Assembly: GCA_010279815.1 (NCBI GenBank)
Contig: QEOQ01000508.1
Coordinates: 6,166,904-6,230,903 of the forward strand
Source of the DNA: Brachionus plicatilis
Taxonomy: Eukaryota > Rotifera > Eurotatoria > Ploima > Brachionidae
Length of the DNA: 64,000 bases
Reading direction: 5' to 3'
Both the position numbers and the translations under genes were made by a program. Positions 35,135-47,661 of the stretch are shown in pieces. The notes below the pieces were generated by a model that was not told the origin of the DNA, ran no database searches, and was given only the letters and a program-made list of their open reading frames with translations. Positions within the stretch are counted from its first letter, which is position 1; every line of letters begins with the position of its first letter.

Positions 35135-38100
35135 TTATTTTTCATATGTTTGATATTCGCTGCAATTCATTAGTTTATAACAAGCCAAAGAATCGATTAA
35201 CCACGACTTATTTACACAATCTATATTATTTTGCTTCAGAGTATCAGCTATTTTTTTTGATATTTTTTTAAATTTATCATCAAAAATAACTATTTTAAAT
35301 TTGCTTGCATCGTCAACACTAAACTCTTTAGCTTTTCGCTTCACAACTCCCCCATTGAGACAGACTAATTGAGTCAAATCGTCCAAACTGACCGAATCTG
35401 CGCCCACAAATTCTCCTATAAACAAAAATTCATGAGATTCCAGCAAGTGCTTTTGACTAGTTCTAGACTTCAAGGGTCCATTGTGCACTCCAAACGACTT
35501 GTCACCTCTAATCTCAAATTTGTCCGGTTTTATCATCTGATCCGTATTTATACAATTCAAAATCCATGCTACAGATACAATCCATATTTTTCTAGATATC
35601 GCTTTTAAGTATTTATTTGTAACACCACATAGTAAATTTTTGTCTGCGTCCACAATCAGGTGAGTTGTCTGGTCAGTTAATTCATTTGAAATACAAATTC
35701 CGTTTGTCTGGGCGTAATTGTTTATGATTGACTTCATTTCGGATGGAAGCAGTGAATACACAAATTCAATCTGATTCTTTGACTTATTGGTGATGTTAGA
35801 CAAAGCGGTTCTTTTGGTAGGCTCTTCGCAAATGGTCTCGTTTTGAACTGAGTAGTGGTCTTTGCAAATATTTTCGATTGCTTGGCAAGCACTGTCAGTC
35901 AAAAGTTGAGTTTCTGTTGATTTCTTTTTTTTTGAACCATTGCTCTGAGTTGGTACCGAGTCGGCAATTTTTGTCATTACGGACTGATTCAAATTAAATG
36001 TAGATTGATCGGCTGCACTCTCGTGTGCCAAGCTAACTCCCAGTATATCTTTTGCTAAAGGGATGTTTTTTTGACTTATATTTTGAGTCACATTAGTTAA
36101 TAAAATTTGATTTTGATTATAGTTAGTGTTATTAAGGGAATTAAAGAAATATGAATGATTGTCCAAGTCGATTTTTTTAGATTGTATCATTTGCGGTTTC
36201 TGAAATTTTATATGACTTATTTCCTCAGCATTATCTTCACTTATTAAAGCCTCAGCTTTCACATCCAATTGTTCAACCGGATCACTGCGAACCTGCACAG
36301 TATCTGGTATGACCATTGATCTTTCGTTTTGTATCTCATTTTCTTGCTCGAATAGAATGGTGTTGTCATTTTTAGCATTGGAAAAAGTTCTATTTCCAGA
36401 AGAAGAATTCACAATGGCCTGTAATCTACTTGCCGATTTGGACAGAGTCTCATTGATGTGTTGAATTTCTTGGTTGACCAATTGATTATCCATTTTGACT
36501 GGCGTGTCTTCCACAACAAGGCTTTGGTCATCCTCACAAGCATAAGTATCTTCGATTAGAGTTGTATTTTTGTTTTTTTCAACATTTTGCAAGAAACTTC
36601 CATCGTTTGGATTTTTTTCGCCCATGGTGAATTCAAGCGCTGGAATTCTTCTGTTCCTGTGTGGCTTTTTTGCACTGGCAGTGTTCAAAAGCTCGGTAAA
36701 ATTACTTAAAAATGCCGAGCTTCTTCTATTTACTATTTCATTTGACAAAATAAGTTGGCTCTCTTTTTGGTGACGAATAGGTTCAGTATTCAAGACAAGT
36801 GTGTCTAGAATTACAGTTGATTGATTTGGCGGAGAATCGGGTATGGATTGAACACTTGTCTGGCCCAATGAATCAAAATATTCACTCAATATTTCATCTA
36901 AAATGTCCGATTCAAGAAGAAGATAAATTTTTTTTATCAAAAATGCTTCTATTTTGGCAAAATCTTCTAGGAAAATATCAATGAAGTCATCAGAACTGCA
37001 TTGAACAGCCTGGTCTTTTGACTCTGTTCTGGAATCCGTAATGGTTCCAATTGAACATGTGGGTCTGATTTTTTTGACACAATTTAAACAAGATAAAGCT
37101 ATGGATTGATTTTTCTGTGACAAATCCGAGTGTGACTGAGTGCGTTTTAGACTTGATTTTGATTTAAAAAATCGAACTGTTTTTTTAGCAGACTCGGTTT
37201 GTTTGGGCACTTGATCAATTGGAGGACTAAGGTCAATTTGAGGTAGTGGTCGGTCAATATGATGTGATCCTGCTGATTTTGGCGTTTGAATCACACTATT
37301 ACGAATTAATTTTGGGGTGGTGTTTGTGGTCAGACATAGGTTACTATCACTTTTGTGCCGCATAGAACTATTGCTATTATTTTTATTGCTAGATTGATTG
37401 GTAAATTTAAGTGGGTCTTAAATTAAAAAATTTTTAATTAATTTAAGTTCGGACTAGGACTTTAATTTTAGTTATTTTGACTTTAACTAGGTCGCCACAA
37501 TAACTACCTGGAACGGTAAAAATTCATCTGGCTGGACTTGGACTCGAATTGAAACTTGTGACTTTTAAAAAACACTGGTTTTCATAAAAATAATTATTCG
37601 ACCTCATTTGATCAAAAAATGATGACCAAAAATTTTTTCTGTTCACAAAAGTCATTTTCTGATCATCAAATAATTTTTTCTATGTAAGCAATTTTAAAAT
37701 ATATGTGTTATCGTAAATTTTGATGATTATTAATTCTAAAGTACCTAGCGATCTCAATAGTGCTGCAAATAGTGCTAATCGATATTGAAAAATGTTCTCT
37801 TTCAGAATCTAGTTTGTTAATCGAAAAAAATTAAGTTTTCACAAAGTAATGGGTTCTGAAAGTTTTGTTTCCAAATTTTTAAAATATTCATTTTCTAAAG
37901 TACCTAGCAATCTCAATCTTTAATCAATTTGACTGCAAAAACAATCAATGAAAAGCTGAAAATTTTTTCTACCAAAATCTTGTTTATGTTTATAAAGAGA
38001 ATAAGTCCTCTCAAATTTATCAATTATTTTGTCTTTGTTAAGTTTGCAATTATAAAAATTTACGATAACATATATAAATTTATATTAAGCAAAGTATAAT

Positions 38101-39567
38101 ATTTAACGTAGTATAACGACCAGTACAATAATAATTAAATTCTGATTTTAATATTTTTGGTCTATTTTGATCACAAAAAACGTGATAATCACATTTTGGA
38201 AATGATAACATTCACATTTTTTGTGAATACTTAATCATATAGTCGACATGATCCACATTTTGTAAACAAATTTTAATTATCTGATTTTTAATTTCAAAAA
38301 CATTAAAAATTTATTTATCTGATACTAAAATTTATGATTTTTAGGACTAGCAAAAAATGATACTTACTAAATTTTTTAATATGTAATTCTTTACAAAAAT
38401 AGGATTTGGACGGAAATCTTAGTTTAAATTTCTCAACAACTTTAAAATAAATTTAAATAAATAAATTTAAACTAATAAAGTAAAAATTATGTTAAAAAAA
38501 TTTTAATGTTTGATTTACAATCTATTTTGGAGAAATCTTGAACATCACTATTTTCTCTATTTTTATCAGTATTTATTTCCGCTTCTTTAATAAATATTTC
38601 TTTTTTGTTCGAATCATTTGGATCAGTGCTCAGATCTTCAATAGAACCATCAAAAATTGGAAAAGCTTTTGATTTGCTTTTTGCATCTTCATTTAAATTT
38701 TCATCTTGCTTTCTCTCGATTCTAGCAATACTTATTGAAGACTTGACATTGCATTTAGCTTGATTATCATCTAAATTAAAATTTCTATTAATTGGTGAAT
38801 CAGCATCTTTGCTAGTTCTTGGCTCATTTTTTTCCAACCACTCAGTAACCTTATTAGTAAGAGGAATTTTAATTGTTTCATTTAAATTTATTGATTTGTT
38901 CGAAATGGACTGATCATTGGGTATAACTGCTGGGATAGCAAAGATATCTTGTCTAGTAGATGTAATGATCGAATTGGTAGAAGTCAATTCATTTTCGTTT
39001 GGTTTAACTTTTTTTGAACATGGTTCACTTTCCTCCTAAATCTTAATTGTCTCAATAGTTTAAAATTTATTAATCTCAAATAAAACTTACCGAACTAATG
39101 ATTCTTTTTTTCTGCCTTGATCTTAGAACTTGAGTGGAAAAATCACTTGAAGATTTCGAATTGTTTTTTTCTAGTGGTGTGGGGTAGATTTTTTGTTCAG
39201 GAGATTGTACGGCTTGGACAGCGCCCATTTCTTTAGCGAATTTTTCTTCAAGATTTTTGGTTTTTATTATGTAGGGGTCCAGTGATGCAAACTGTTTTAG
39301 TGAGCGTAAGTTGATTGTGTTTTTGCATAATGGACAGCTCTGAGTCCGTTTGGATCCAATGTAGTTCTCAATGCATTTGCGGCAAAATGTGTGTTGACAA
39401 TTGGTGATGACAGCGTCATCGAAAAAGTCCATACTAGATTTAAACAAAATTAAAATAAATAATCAAAATTTGATATTTATTTACCATATTGTACACTCGA
39501 AGCTTTTTTTCACGAGGTAAATTACAGATGAGAGTTTTTCAAGGAGTTTTTTGTCCATTGATTCCAT
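35135..39567 (-). CDS. BRCA1: BRCA1 orthologue: RING plus tandem BRCT, 1074 residues
   Basis: E3 ubiquitin ligase and scaffold of homologous-recombination repair (with BARD1, nucleus). Four exons: 39567-39485, 39433-39091, 39035-38519, 37416-35135; total 3225 nt in frame. The RING is C25-C28-C40-H42-C45-C48-C61-C64, almost the human BRCA1 spacing, with CPLCKNTINLRSL just as BRCA1 has CPLCKN-I--RSL; BARD1 lacks this. A long Ser/Thr/Asn/Gln-rich region, presumably disordered, follows to about residue 860. Tandem BRCTs fill 864-1074: TTHLIVDADKNLLCGVTNKY, WIVSVAWILNCINTDQMI, DKFEIRGDKSFGVHNGP, then a second repeat ending SWLIDSLACYKLMNCSEYQT, all colinear with human BRCA1. Shorter than the 1863-residue human protein. 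The exon 4 acceptor (TTTAAG at 37417) rests on phase and an open upstream frame, so 37364-37416 is the least certain part. Confidence 0.92.
37699..38078. mobile_element. ~380-bp inverted-repeat element in BRCA1 intron 3
   Basis: ATATATGTGTTATCGTAAAT at 37699 and its near-complement ATTTACGATAACATATAT ending at 38076 form terminal inverted repeats. Inside, TCTAAAGTACCTAGCGATCT at 37734 recurs as TCTAAAGTACCTAGCAATCT at 37893. Non-coding, probably a MITE; it explains part of the unusual 1.1-kb length of this intron (37417-38518). Confidence 0.6.
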
Positions 39568-41120
39568 TTTAACTATATTTAATGAGTAAATTAAGAAAAT
39601 ATTTATTTAAAAATTTGAATTAAGTTAACATTTAAAAATTTTATAAAATTTAGTACATTAATTGCTAAAATAAGCAGACTAAAAAATATTATTCAATTTT
39701 TTTCTTGGTAATACAATCTAAAAAACCAATGCTGATTTAAATTAATTAATAATTCAGGATTAATTAAAATTAGGAAATTTTGTCAAATATATAAAAATAA
39801 AAAAAATTAAATAAACAAAATTCAAAATCAAATTTTTACTTAATTCATCATATTCCATTCGGCTCTTCAATTTTATTGTTATTTTTATTAATATTTAAGA
39901 ATTTTCTTTTGGTGTAAAATAATTAAGAAGCTATTCGCTTTGCTAGGGATTTGAGCAAGCATGTCAAATAATCAAATTGAGCTTTAAACGCTTGTTTTTA
40001 TCTCATTTTTAATTTTTAAAACATTGATTATATAGTGATTTAGTGTGATCAAAATAAATCATTACATATAAGGATTTTTTGTTTTTAAATTTTTAAAGCA
40101 AGATATTGATTGATTTGATTTTGATTTTAAAATTATTTTCTAATTCAGATAGAATTTGTTCACAAATATATTTTTTTCAATAGATAAAAAATATCAATTT
40201 TTATTGTCACGTTTGCAGTATTAAAGCCAATTCAAAAGTTAGAATAAAGCTCAGTTTTTGATTCAAGTTTATTACAAAAATAAAATTAAAAAATTACTAT
40301 TTTTCTAAGACTAAAAGTTAATGGCTTTTAATTTTACTAATTATTTTCCTGTAAAATGGTTAAAAAAATTAATTTTATTATACAAAATATTTGATGAGTT
40401 TAAAAAATGATAAGACGATGATGACTCCTCAGCATACCAATTTTTCATAGGAAATCATAACCAATTTTTTTTTGAAACACTTTGGCTCCGACCGTACTTG
40501 ATGAGCAAAATTTCAACTAGGTTCATTCTTTAGGCTGAAATTCCCGAAATAATGAATTAATATCAATTTTTTTTTCTATCAGTTAACTTAAATATTAGAC
40601 CCCATAAATGAAGAGAAATAGCACAGCTAGCTAAATTGGATAATTATTTTTTTTTATTTAAAAAACTGTCACAATAAATTAGACATCCGTTATTATCATT
40701 CAAATCGGCCCAAGGGTCCTTCCTCAAAATATTTTTAAAGGAAAAAATAAAATTATATTTACAAGATCTTTTATCATTTGCATTAGAAGAATTTAATTCA
40801 AATCATCAGCTGATTTATTTTTTTAATATTAAAAAAAAAACACATACTAAAATGATATTAGCAATCTTTGTTTAGGCAGATAAATTTTATAAACCCGCAA
40901 AAAGGAATAAGAACAATCTCACAATGGGCTATAATAGAAATAAACTCGAAATTTACTAATTTGGAATAATTTATGGCATAAAAATTAAATATTTGATAAG
41001 ATTTAGAATAAAAAATTTAACAAAACGTGAACATTAATTATTATATAAAATAAAAAAATGTATAAAATGAAAACAAAAATGCAATTTAAATAATTGAAAA
41101 AAAAAACAAAATTTCAAAAA
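39568..41120. promoter_or_regulatory. Divergent intergenic region (BRCA1 / carotenoid oxygenase)
   Basis: 1.55 kb between divergent start codons; must hold the 5' ends of both genes. Strongly AT-rich; repeated TATAAAA-like words near 41043-41065 cannot be told from background. No other gene seen. Confidence 0.45.
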
Positions 41121-42653
41121 ATGCCCGGTTATGGAAATTTACTAAGATCTTTGTCAAAAAGCACTGAAACACCAGTAAAAGCTGTCGTCAAAGGTGAGAT
41201 CCCAAAATGGGTTAATGGTTCGCTTTACCGAAACGGTCCTGGTCGCTTCAAATTTGGCCAAAATACCTATGAGCATTTATTTGACGGACAAGCCTGTGTT
41301 CATAAGTTCTCTGTTCAAAACGGTGATGTTCATTACTCAAATAAACTTTTGGAAACCAAATCTTACATCAAAACACTTGAGAACAAAAAGCTATTTCCAA
41401 ATTTTGGAAGTGTAGACAAAGGTTCGAATATTTACAAGCGTTTTAAGAGTTTTTTCTACCCACCCGAAACGTCTGATAATGTCAATGTAAACATCATGCC
41501 ATATGCTCAGGACCATCTTTATGCATTGACAGAGACGCATCTTATGTGCAAATTGGATCCTAATGGACTAGAAATAAAGCACACAGTTAACATCAAAGAT
41601 CACTTGCCTTCAGTTCGGTCCTCGATTGCTCATCCTCATATTGAACGAGATGGTACTTGGATAACTATGGGTATAAATCCAAAAGGAAAAAATAAACTCG
41701 CCCACTATGAGTTTATTAGATTTAAAGGCGGAAATATGGGTCGACAATCTGAGCATATCTGTCAAAATGCAGAAATAATTGCCAGTGTTCCATCTAGCAA
41801 CAAAGATGGCTTTTCTTACTTTCACAGTTTTTCTGTCACCGAAAATTATATTGTCTTTCTTGAACAGTGTTTACAGGTCAATTTTAAGCTTATGATGGAG
41901 TCTCTGATTAAAAATAAGCCCAGATCATCAGCACTGGTTACTCAAAAAGATAGACCTACTCGAATTCACATAATAAACAAGCACACAGGAGAAATAGTCA
42001 ACAAAAAGTTTGTCACCGACCCTCAATTTACTTTTCATTACATAAATGCCTATGAACTTGATGATCAAATACTTTTGGATTTGTCATCTTATGACGCCAG
42101 GCATTTTAATGTGGAAAATTTTTCTTATGAAAATATGAGAGATGGTAAATTGATGAACACGGATAAGCTGAAAGCGTTGGCAAGACGAGTCAAAATTCCT
42201 CTAGGTCAAAATTCAAATGAAAAAGATGAGATTTATTGTGAAATTAAAACAATTAATTCAGACTTGGCTTTTGAATTGCCAGTGATAAACTATTGGAGAT
42301 ACAATGGATTACCATACAAATATGTTTACGGAGCCAATCACTACAGCAATCCATTCTCGATTGTTAAAGTCAATATGGAAAATCCTAAAGAAGTGTATGA
42401 GGCTAAATATGGTCTGGATGGATTTCATGCGCTGCCAAGTGAGCCAATTTTTGTAGAAAACCCAGAAGCAAAATGTGAAGATGATGGTGTTCTACTAATA
42501 ATGGTTTTATGTGAGAAAAATGATTTCCTATCGGTTTTAGATGCCAAAGATTTGAAAGAAATTGCCAGAGCTGATATTCCCCAAGAAGTAAAAGGAGCAT
42601 TCACTTTTCACGGATTTTTTGCAGATCAACTTAACTTTCGTAATTTAGCCTAG
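41121..42653 (+). CDS. Carotenoid cleavage oxygenase (BCO1/BCO2/RPE65 family)
   Basis: Non-haem Fe(II) dioxygenase that splits a carotenoid polyene chain; seven-bladed propeller. 510 residues, one exon, close to the usual 510-550 of animal members. The ATG at 41121 (MPGYGNLL) is chosen; an in-frame TTG upstream is not a start. The four iron-binding histidines are all in family context: H173 in IAHPHIERDG, H235 in YFHSFSVTENYIVF, H306 in TFHYINAYE and H497 in FTFHGFF. Other landmarks: GEIPKWVNGSLYRNGPGRF, YEHLFDGQACVHKF and DGFHALPSEPIFV. Whether it cuts centrally (BCO1-like) or eccentrically (BCO2-like) cannot be read off. No signal peptide or membrane helix. AATAAA at 42661, eight bases past the stop. 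Confidence 0.94.
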   Translation: MPGYGNLLRSLSKSTETPVKAVVKGEIPKWVNGSLYRNGPGRFKFGQNTYEHLFDGQACVHKFSVQNGDVHYSNKLLETKSYIKTLENKKLFPNFGSVDKGSNIYKRFKSFFYPPETSDNVNVNIMPYAQDHLYALTETHLMCKLDPNGLEIKHTVNIKDHLPSVRSSIAHPHIERDGTWITMGINPKGKNKLAHYEFIRFKGGNMGRQSEHICQNAEIIASVPSSNKDGFSYFHSFSVTENYIVFLEQCLQVNFKLMMESLIKNKPRSSALVTQKDRPTRIHIINKHTGEIVNKKFVTDPQFTFHYINAYELDDQILLDLSSYDARHFNVENFSYENMRDGKLMNTDKLKALARRVKIPLGQNSNEKDEIYCEIKTINSDLAFELPVINYWRYNGLPYKYVYGANHYSNPFSIVKVNMENPKEVYEAKYGLDGFHALPSEPIFVENPEAKCEDDGVLLIMVLCEKNDFLSVLDAKDLKEIARADIPQEVKGAFTFHGFFADQLNFRNLA

Positions 42654-45600
42654 ATCAATTAATAAAATTTTAGTTTAAAATTTTTTTATTATTTATAATA
42701 TATTATATTTATCTCTTTTTTTCTGAAAAAACTATTGTGAATAATTCATAATTGTTATCTTGAAATGTTTATTATATAGAAATATAAATGTTAAATAAAT
42801 ATTTTATTCGAAAAAGGCTTAAGAGTTCATTTTTTTCAAATTAAAAACAAATTAAAACTAAAAAATAGAATGTTGATTGATAAACTAAACTTGAAGTTAG
42901 GTAACAGTGGCAATTTAAAAAAATTATGTCAGATCTTCGGTATTTTATTTATTTTTTATTTTTTAAAGCCCTAAAATCAATAGTTAAGGGAACGTGATGG
43001 CGTCGAAAGATCCAATCTGCGTTTTACTTTTATAATTTTTACGGAAAATTTTAAAATATAAAATTTCAAAATTAATTTATTTATGATTAACAATATTTTA
43101 CAGCATTTTTTTTTAATAATTATTTTATTCTAAGTTTAAATCGGAAAGCTGATTTTTGTAAAACAATACTACTTAGTTGAAATATTGTTTTTTAATTAAA
43201 GCTACTGAAATATTCTTGGTTTAGGACTTATTTTGAAAAAATAATCTTATGAGACCTTAATCCTTTCGTGTGATAATTACACTAGAGAAAAAATTTTATT
43301 TCATAAATACATAAACTTTTAATATAATGAAAGAACAAATATACTTTTTATCTTAATTAGAATTGCTGGTTTATATATTAACTATTTGTTTATACTTTGT
43401 GGGCTTGAAAGTTCCTTTAGATTTATAAAACAAATTCAATTTATTTTTCATGTCAATCATCTTCACTGAGACATTTTTAAATCTAAATAAAATTAGAAAC
43501 ATGCTAAGATATTTTGTTTTCATTTAATTGAAAGAATAAAATTAAGCTTTTTTATCAATTTGTTTTATTTATAATTTTGAATGAACATATCACAAATTTC
43601 TAGTATCAAATTTTCCTTCATATTTAAAAGTTTCTTTTTGACAAATATTTCGTTTTTTTTTTGAGATTTTTTTTGAAGAAACACAATTTATAAACCTATT
43701 AGTATATTTCTAACGATTTTTATCTAATAAAAGAGGTGAAAAAAATACAAAAAATAGCTAACTCTACACAATTTTTTATTTAGTATTCTATTATTCCGAC
43801 TTTTTTTAAATTTTAGTTTAGTTAGCTTATCTCTTTTAGAGAATATTTTATTGCACTTTTTTATTTTTAATCATCCGGTCTATCAATCAAATTTTGATTT
43901 GAAATGAAATAAAACTTTTTTTTATTTAATTTGATTAAGATGGAAGCACGAGTCGATTTGAAAGAATTTAATCTGCTTAGTTTATTAGAATTTATTTTTT
44001 GCTTCATTGATTGATTTATCATTAATAGAAAAATGGGCTCATTTCCAAATTCGTATGCTTTCAAATTTATTAAATTCTATTTTTTATTGTTATGGTGCTT
44101 CTGATTTCGATGACGATTAAGCTCATGTTGATGATGTTATTTTTTTCGTGCGATTGAATTATTCAAATCATCACATCAATAGAAAAACCTGTTTTTTATA
44201 TGTTTATTATTTGAAAATTTCCTTTTTTATAATAAATATTTTGAAGCGAAATTTAATTTTTATACATATGATAAGGAACTAAATTATTTATTTGCCATCT
44301 TCAAATTTTATGAAATGATTTAGTTAAGCTTCAGAAAAATGATAAGCAACAATCAGTTTTTTTTTTTAGCTTGAAATATTATTGATTTATCTTTTTTTTA
44401 ATTTTAAAGATAAACTACTTATTTAGTTATTCGCGTTTTAAATAAAATAAATTAAAAATCAATGATAAAAATCTATTTTCATTAACGATTTTTGATCATT
44501 TATTTTTTTACGATTTTAAGATTAATTAAAATTAGGCTTTATAAAATTAAAAAAATTGATAAAAATCTCCAGGATTTTCAAGCCCTATTTTTCTTTTTAG
44601 TATTTTTTAGTCTGGATTAGAGCTTCTAAAATTTTAGAATTATTAATTAATTTCAGACTTCCGAATGAAACAAAGTCCATCTTTTTTTCCAAGCAATTAA
44701 AAATTGTCTTGGAAAGTAAAATACTCTAAAAATTTTATAGCAGGTTCTAAGCATAATTAGTATATATTAAATCACGGATTATTAATAACTATATTGACAG
44801 TTTAATACTATAGATATAGAGTAATAAAATTGAATTTAATTATTATTATTTTGATTATTTATTTCAATAATCGCCAGTTAGATGATTCAAAAAATACAAA
44901 AAAATTTAATCTCTATAAAATTCAAGTTTTTGATCTGAACTAAAAAATTTTTGTAAATAAAGGAATCGTGTGACAATTTTTACTAAAAATTATGATTTTA
45001 TTTTTATTTTCTCTTAAAATTATTTTTCAAGAAAAAGGTGTTTTTCAATCAACGCCTAATCGTATTATCTAGGTGATTATACTAAAAAATCAAATCGAAA
45101 AATAATTTTAATTATTTTTGCAATTTCATTATTTCTTCATAAGCTTGGCTTGGTGAATTTTTTTCCAGTAAGAATTCGCTAAGTTTAATTTATTCTTGGC
45201 GTGAAATTAGCTCATTTAAATTATAACTATTATTGCGCCATCTATTGATTTAGGTTCGATAAATTTTAATTTAAAAAAGTAGTATTGATTTTTTTAATAT
45301 CAAAAAAATGAGTGTCAATCAAATTTGAATATTTGTTATATTCATAAAAAAATTGTCGCCGAAATATTCTAAATCAGCCTTATTAAAAATTTTCACCATA
45401 AAATCGATTTTATAATACTTTATTAAAAAACACAATTCTGAACAAAAGTATCAAAATTTTTTTTTAAAAAATGTCATTGAATTTTCCAATTTGTTAGACT
45501 CAGATATCAAAGATGTCACAGCATCAATTTTTAAAAGTAAAAGGCCATTTGCAGTCTTTATCTATGCTTGTTAATTAATCCTCAGTTTGAAATTATTAGC

Positions 45601-46914
45601 TAATCTATTTTAAATATTGCTGAAAGCATTCTTTAAATGAGTTCTGACAAGTCATATGCACAAAGGAATCACAATTTCAATACTTTAATCTCTTTCAATA
45701 AAAGAAAAGATTTTTCGAAATAACCTAATAGTCTTTTTGCTTTAACTGGAGTCGAAATTATAATTAAATTTAAAATTTAAAAAATATTTTACATGAATTT
45801 CGGAACCAAGGGAAACATCGTCGATATTTTTAGTTTCATGGATAAATTTAGCTTAGTAGTCCATTTTTTTGATAATAACATGTTAATCCTAATACATTTG
45901 TAATACTTGGTACCTAGTTAAAAAGCGTACTCTTACATTTCCTTTTTATTAACAAAAAATTAGCCCCATATACAATAAAATCAAATAAAAAGATTATATG
46001 TCAGTGATCAAATGGTCATTATTTTTTTATGGATAAATAGTGGTAAAGTGGGAAAAAAATTAGAATAATAATTAAACGAAAAAGAAAAGAGTTAATAGAA
46101 ATAAATTAAAATTTTGGAATTAGAAAAACAAAGCCAAATCATTTATCAGAATGATATTTTTTTTGGATTGGAAAATATGAATAAAACATTATTAGACTTA
46201 ATAAAAGTTTTTTTTATAATCAAGACAATTTAAATTTTATTTACTTTACTTAAGGTTGTTGTTGAAAAAAACCATATCAAACCAAATCAAATTCTTTACA
46301 TTTAAGATACTTTCTTATTGAAATCAGAAGATTTAATTGCACATAGATTAAAATTTTAAAATTTTTGTTAAGTCAACTGGCAAGTGTTAGAGTTAATATT
46401 TTTAAAAGCTTTACGTATTCTTGTCAGTGAAATTTTATTTATTTTTTAATAATTTAAATTCTTCTTGAGTTTTAAAAGACAATTAATGTGTGATTTAGTA
46501 TCCACAATTTAAAGGTTATTTTATTTTTAAAATAATAATTATCTCCCTTCTTTATTTTAAAGATATTCTTCAAACATTATCTTTTTCAATTCACTTCTTT
46601 TATTCTAAATTAAATCCATGAAATTCTGAAATAAATTAAACTTAAAAAAAAATAATTAGGCAACACTTCCATAAATCCGGAATGCTATTACTGCTTTTAA
46701 ATTGCAAGAGTCAACTAAAAATTTGAATCGATTTACAGGATACCATGCAAAAAAGAAAAAAAGACAAATATTTATTTTAAATCGTTAATTCTTTTTTTGC
46801 AATCTAGTTTTCAGCCACAGAGCATACATTTGCATTCATAAATTTCAAAATTTATAAATACGTGCAACAAAGCCAAGTATTAGTTTTAAATTTTTCATTA
46901 TTTCTCTTCTCCAA
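42654..46914. other. 4.3-kb AT-rich intergenic region
   Basis: No gene or clear mobile element recognised. A GGGCTTGAAAGTTCCTTTAG sequence at about 43401 may be a decayed copy of the CTGAAAGGA interspersed repeat. The stretch before 46915 probably contains the first exon and promoter of the KCTD gene, which I could not place. Confidence 0.5.
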
Positions 46915-47661
46915 GTGGATCTAGAGCAAGTAGATTTAATTCAATTGAACCAAGAGGACCCTAGTCAGATGGAAAGTCTATCGAACGGTGTTAATGGCAA
47001 CACAAATGGCAAACTAAAAACCGAGTGGGTTCGTTTGAACATTGGTGGACAGTTTTTTGTCACTACCAAGACCACATTGTGCAAAAACGCCCATTCTTTT
47101 TTCTACAAGCTACTTCAGGACGATCCATCGGTGAGTCTGATGACTGATAGAGATGAAACAGGTGCTTACTTGATCGATCGCGACCCACAATATTTCCCGC
47201 CGATTCTCAACTACCTTCGACACGGTAAACTGGTCATAGAAAAAAATCTCATCGAAGAAGGTGTCCTGGAAGAGGCCGAATTCTACAACATACAAGAGTT
47301 GATTAATTTGGTCAAAGAGAGAATCAAGGAGCGCGACGAGAAAAAGTCCACCCAGCAAAACGTCAAACGAGTCTATCGTGTTATTCAATTCAAAGAGACC
47401 GAAATAACCCAAATGATGTCCACTATGTCAGATGGATGGAAGTTTGAACAAGTAATTTTTTGGCTCCTAGTGCCGCATTTTAGCCGAAATAAATTTAGCA
47501 ATTTCTTACAGATCGTAAATGTTGGCTCTCATTATAACTACACAAATGATGACCATTCAGAATATCTTTTAATAGTTTCCAAGGAATATGGTATTCATGA
47601 GTACATCAACGAGCTAGATGGTTCGGACAAAAGAAAAGTATTATTTTCGACCCATAAATAA
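46915..47661 (+). CDS. KCTD2/5/17-type BTB protein (Cullin-3 adaptor)
   Basis: BTB/T1-domain protein of the KCTD2/5/17 group, which oligomerises and recruits substrates to Cullin-3 ubiquitin ligase. Two visible exons, 46915-47451 and 47512-47661, separated by a 60-nt intron (GTAATT donor, TTTCTTACAG acceptor). Landmarks: [97 protein letters not shown] then [20 protein letters not shown], the KCTD5-like C-terminal domain. The intron is in frame and lacks stops, so an unspliced reading inserts 20 residues. The 5' boundary is uncertain: no ATG at 46915, but CTTCTCCAAG at 46906-46915 is a good acceptor and the exon then begins TGGATCTAG, so an upstream exon ending in A would create the start ATG. 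Otherwise translation starts at the ATG at 46969. Confidence 0.9.
   Translation: MDLEQVDLIQLNQEDPSQMESLSNGVNGNTNGKLKTEWVRLNIGGQFFVTTKTTLCKNAHSFFYKLLQDDPSVSLMTDRDETGAYLIDRDPQYFPPILNYLRHGKLVIEKNLIEEGVLEEAEFYNIQELINLVKERIKERDEKKSTQQNVKRVYRVIQFKETEITQMMSTMSDGWKFEQVIFWLLVPHFSRNKFSNFLQIVNVGSHYNYTNDDHSEYLLIVSKEYGIHEYINELDGSDKRKVLFSTHK

Noticed and set aside
35369..35608. Plus-strand ORFs within 35135-37363
   Set aside because: Antisense shadows of the BRCA1 exon 4 coding sequence.
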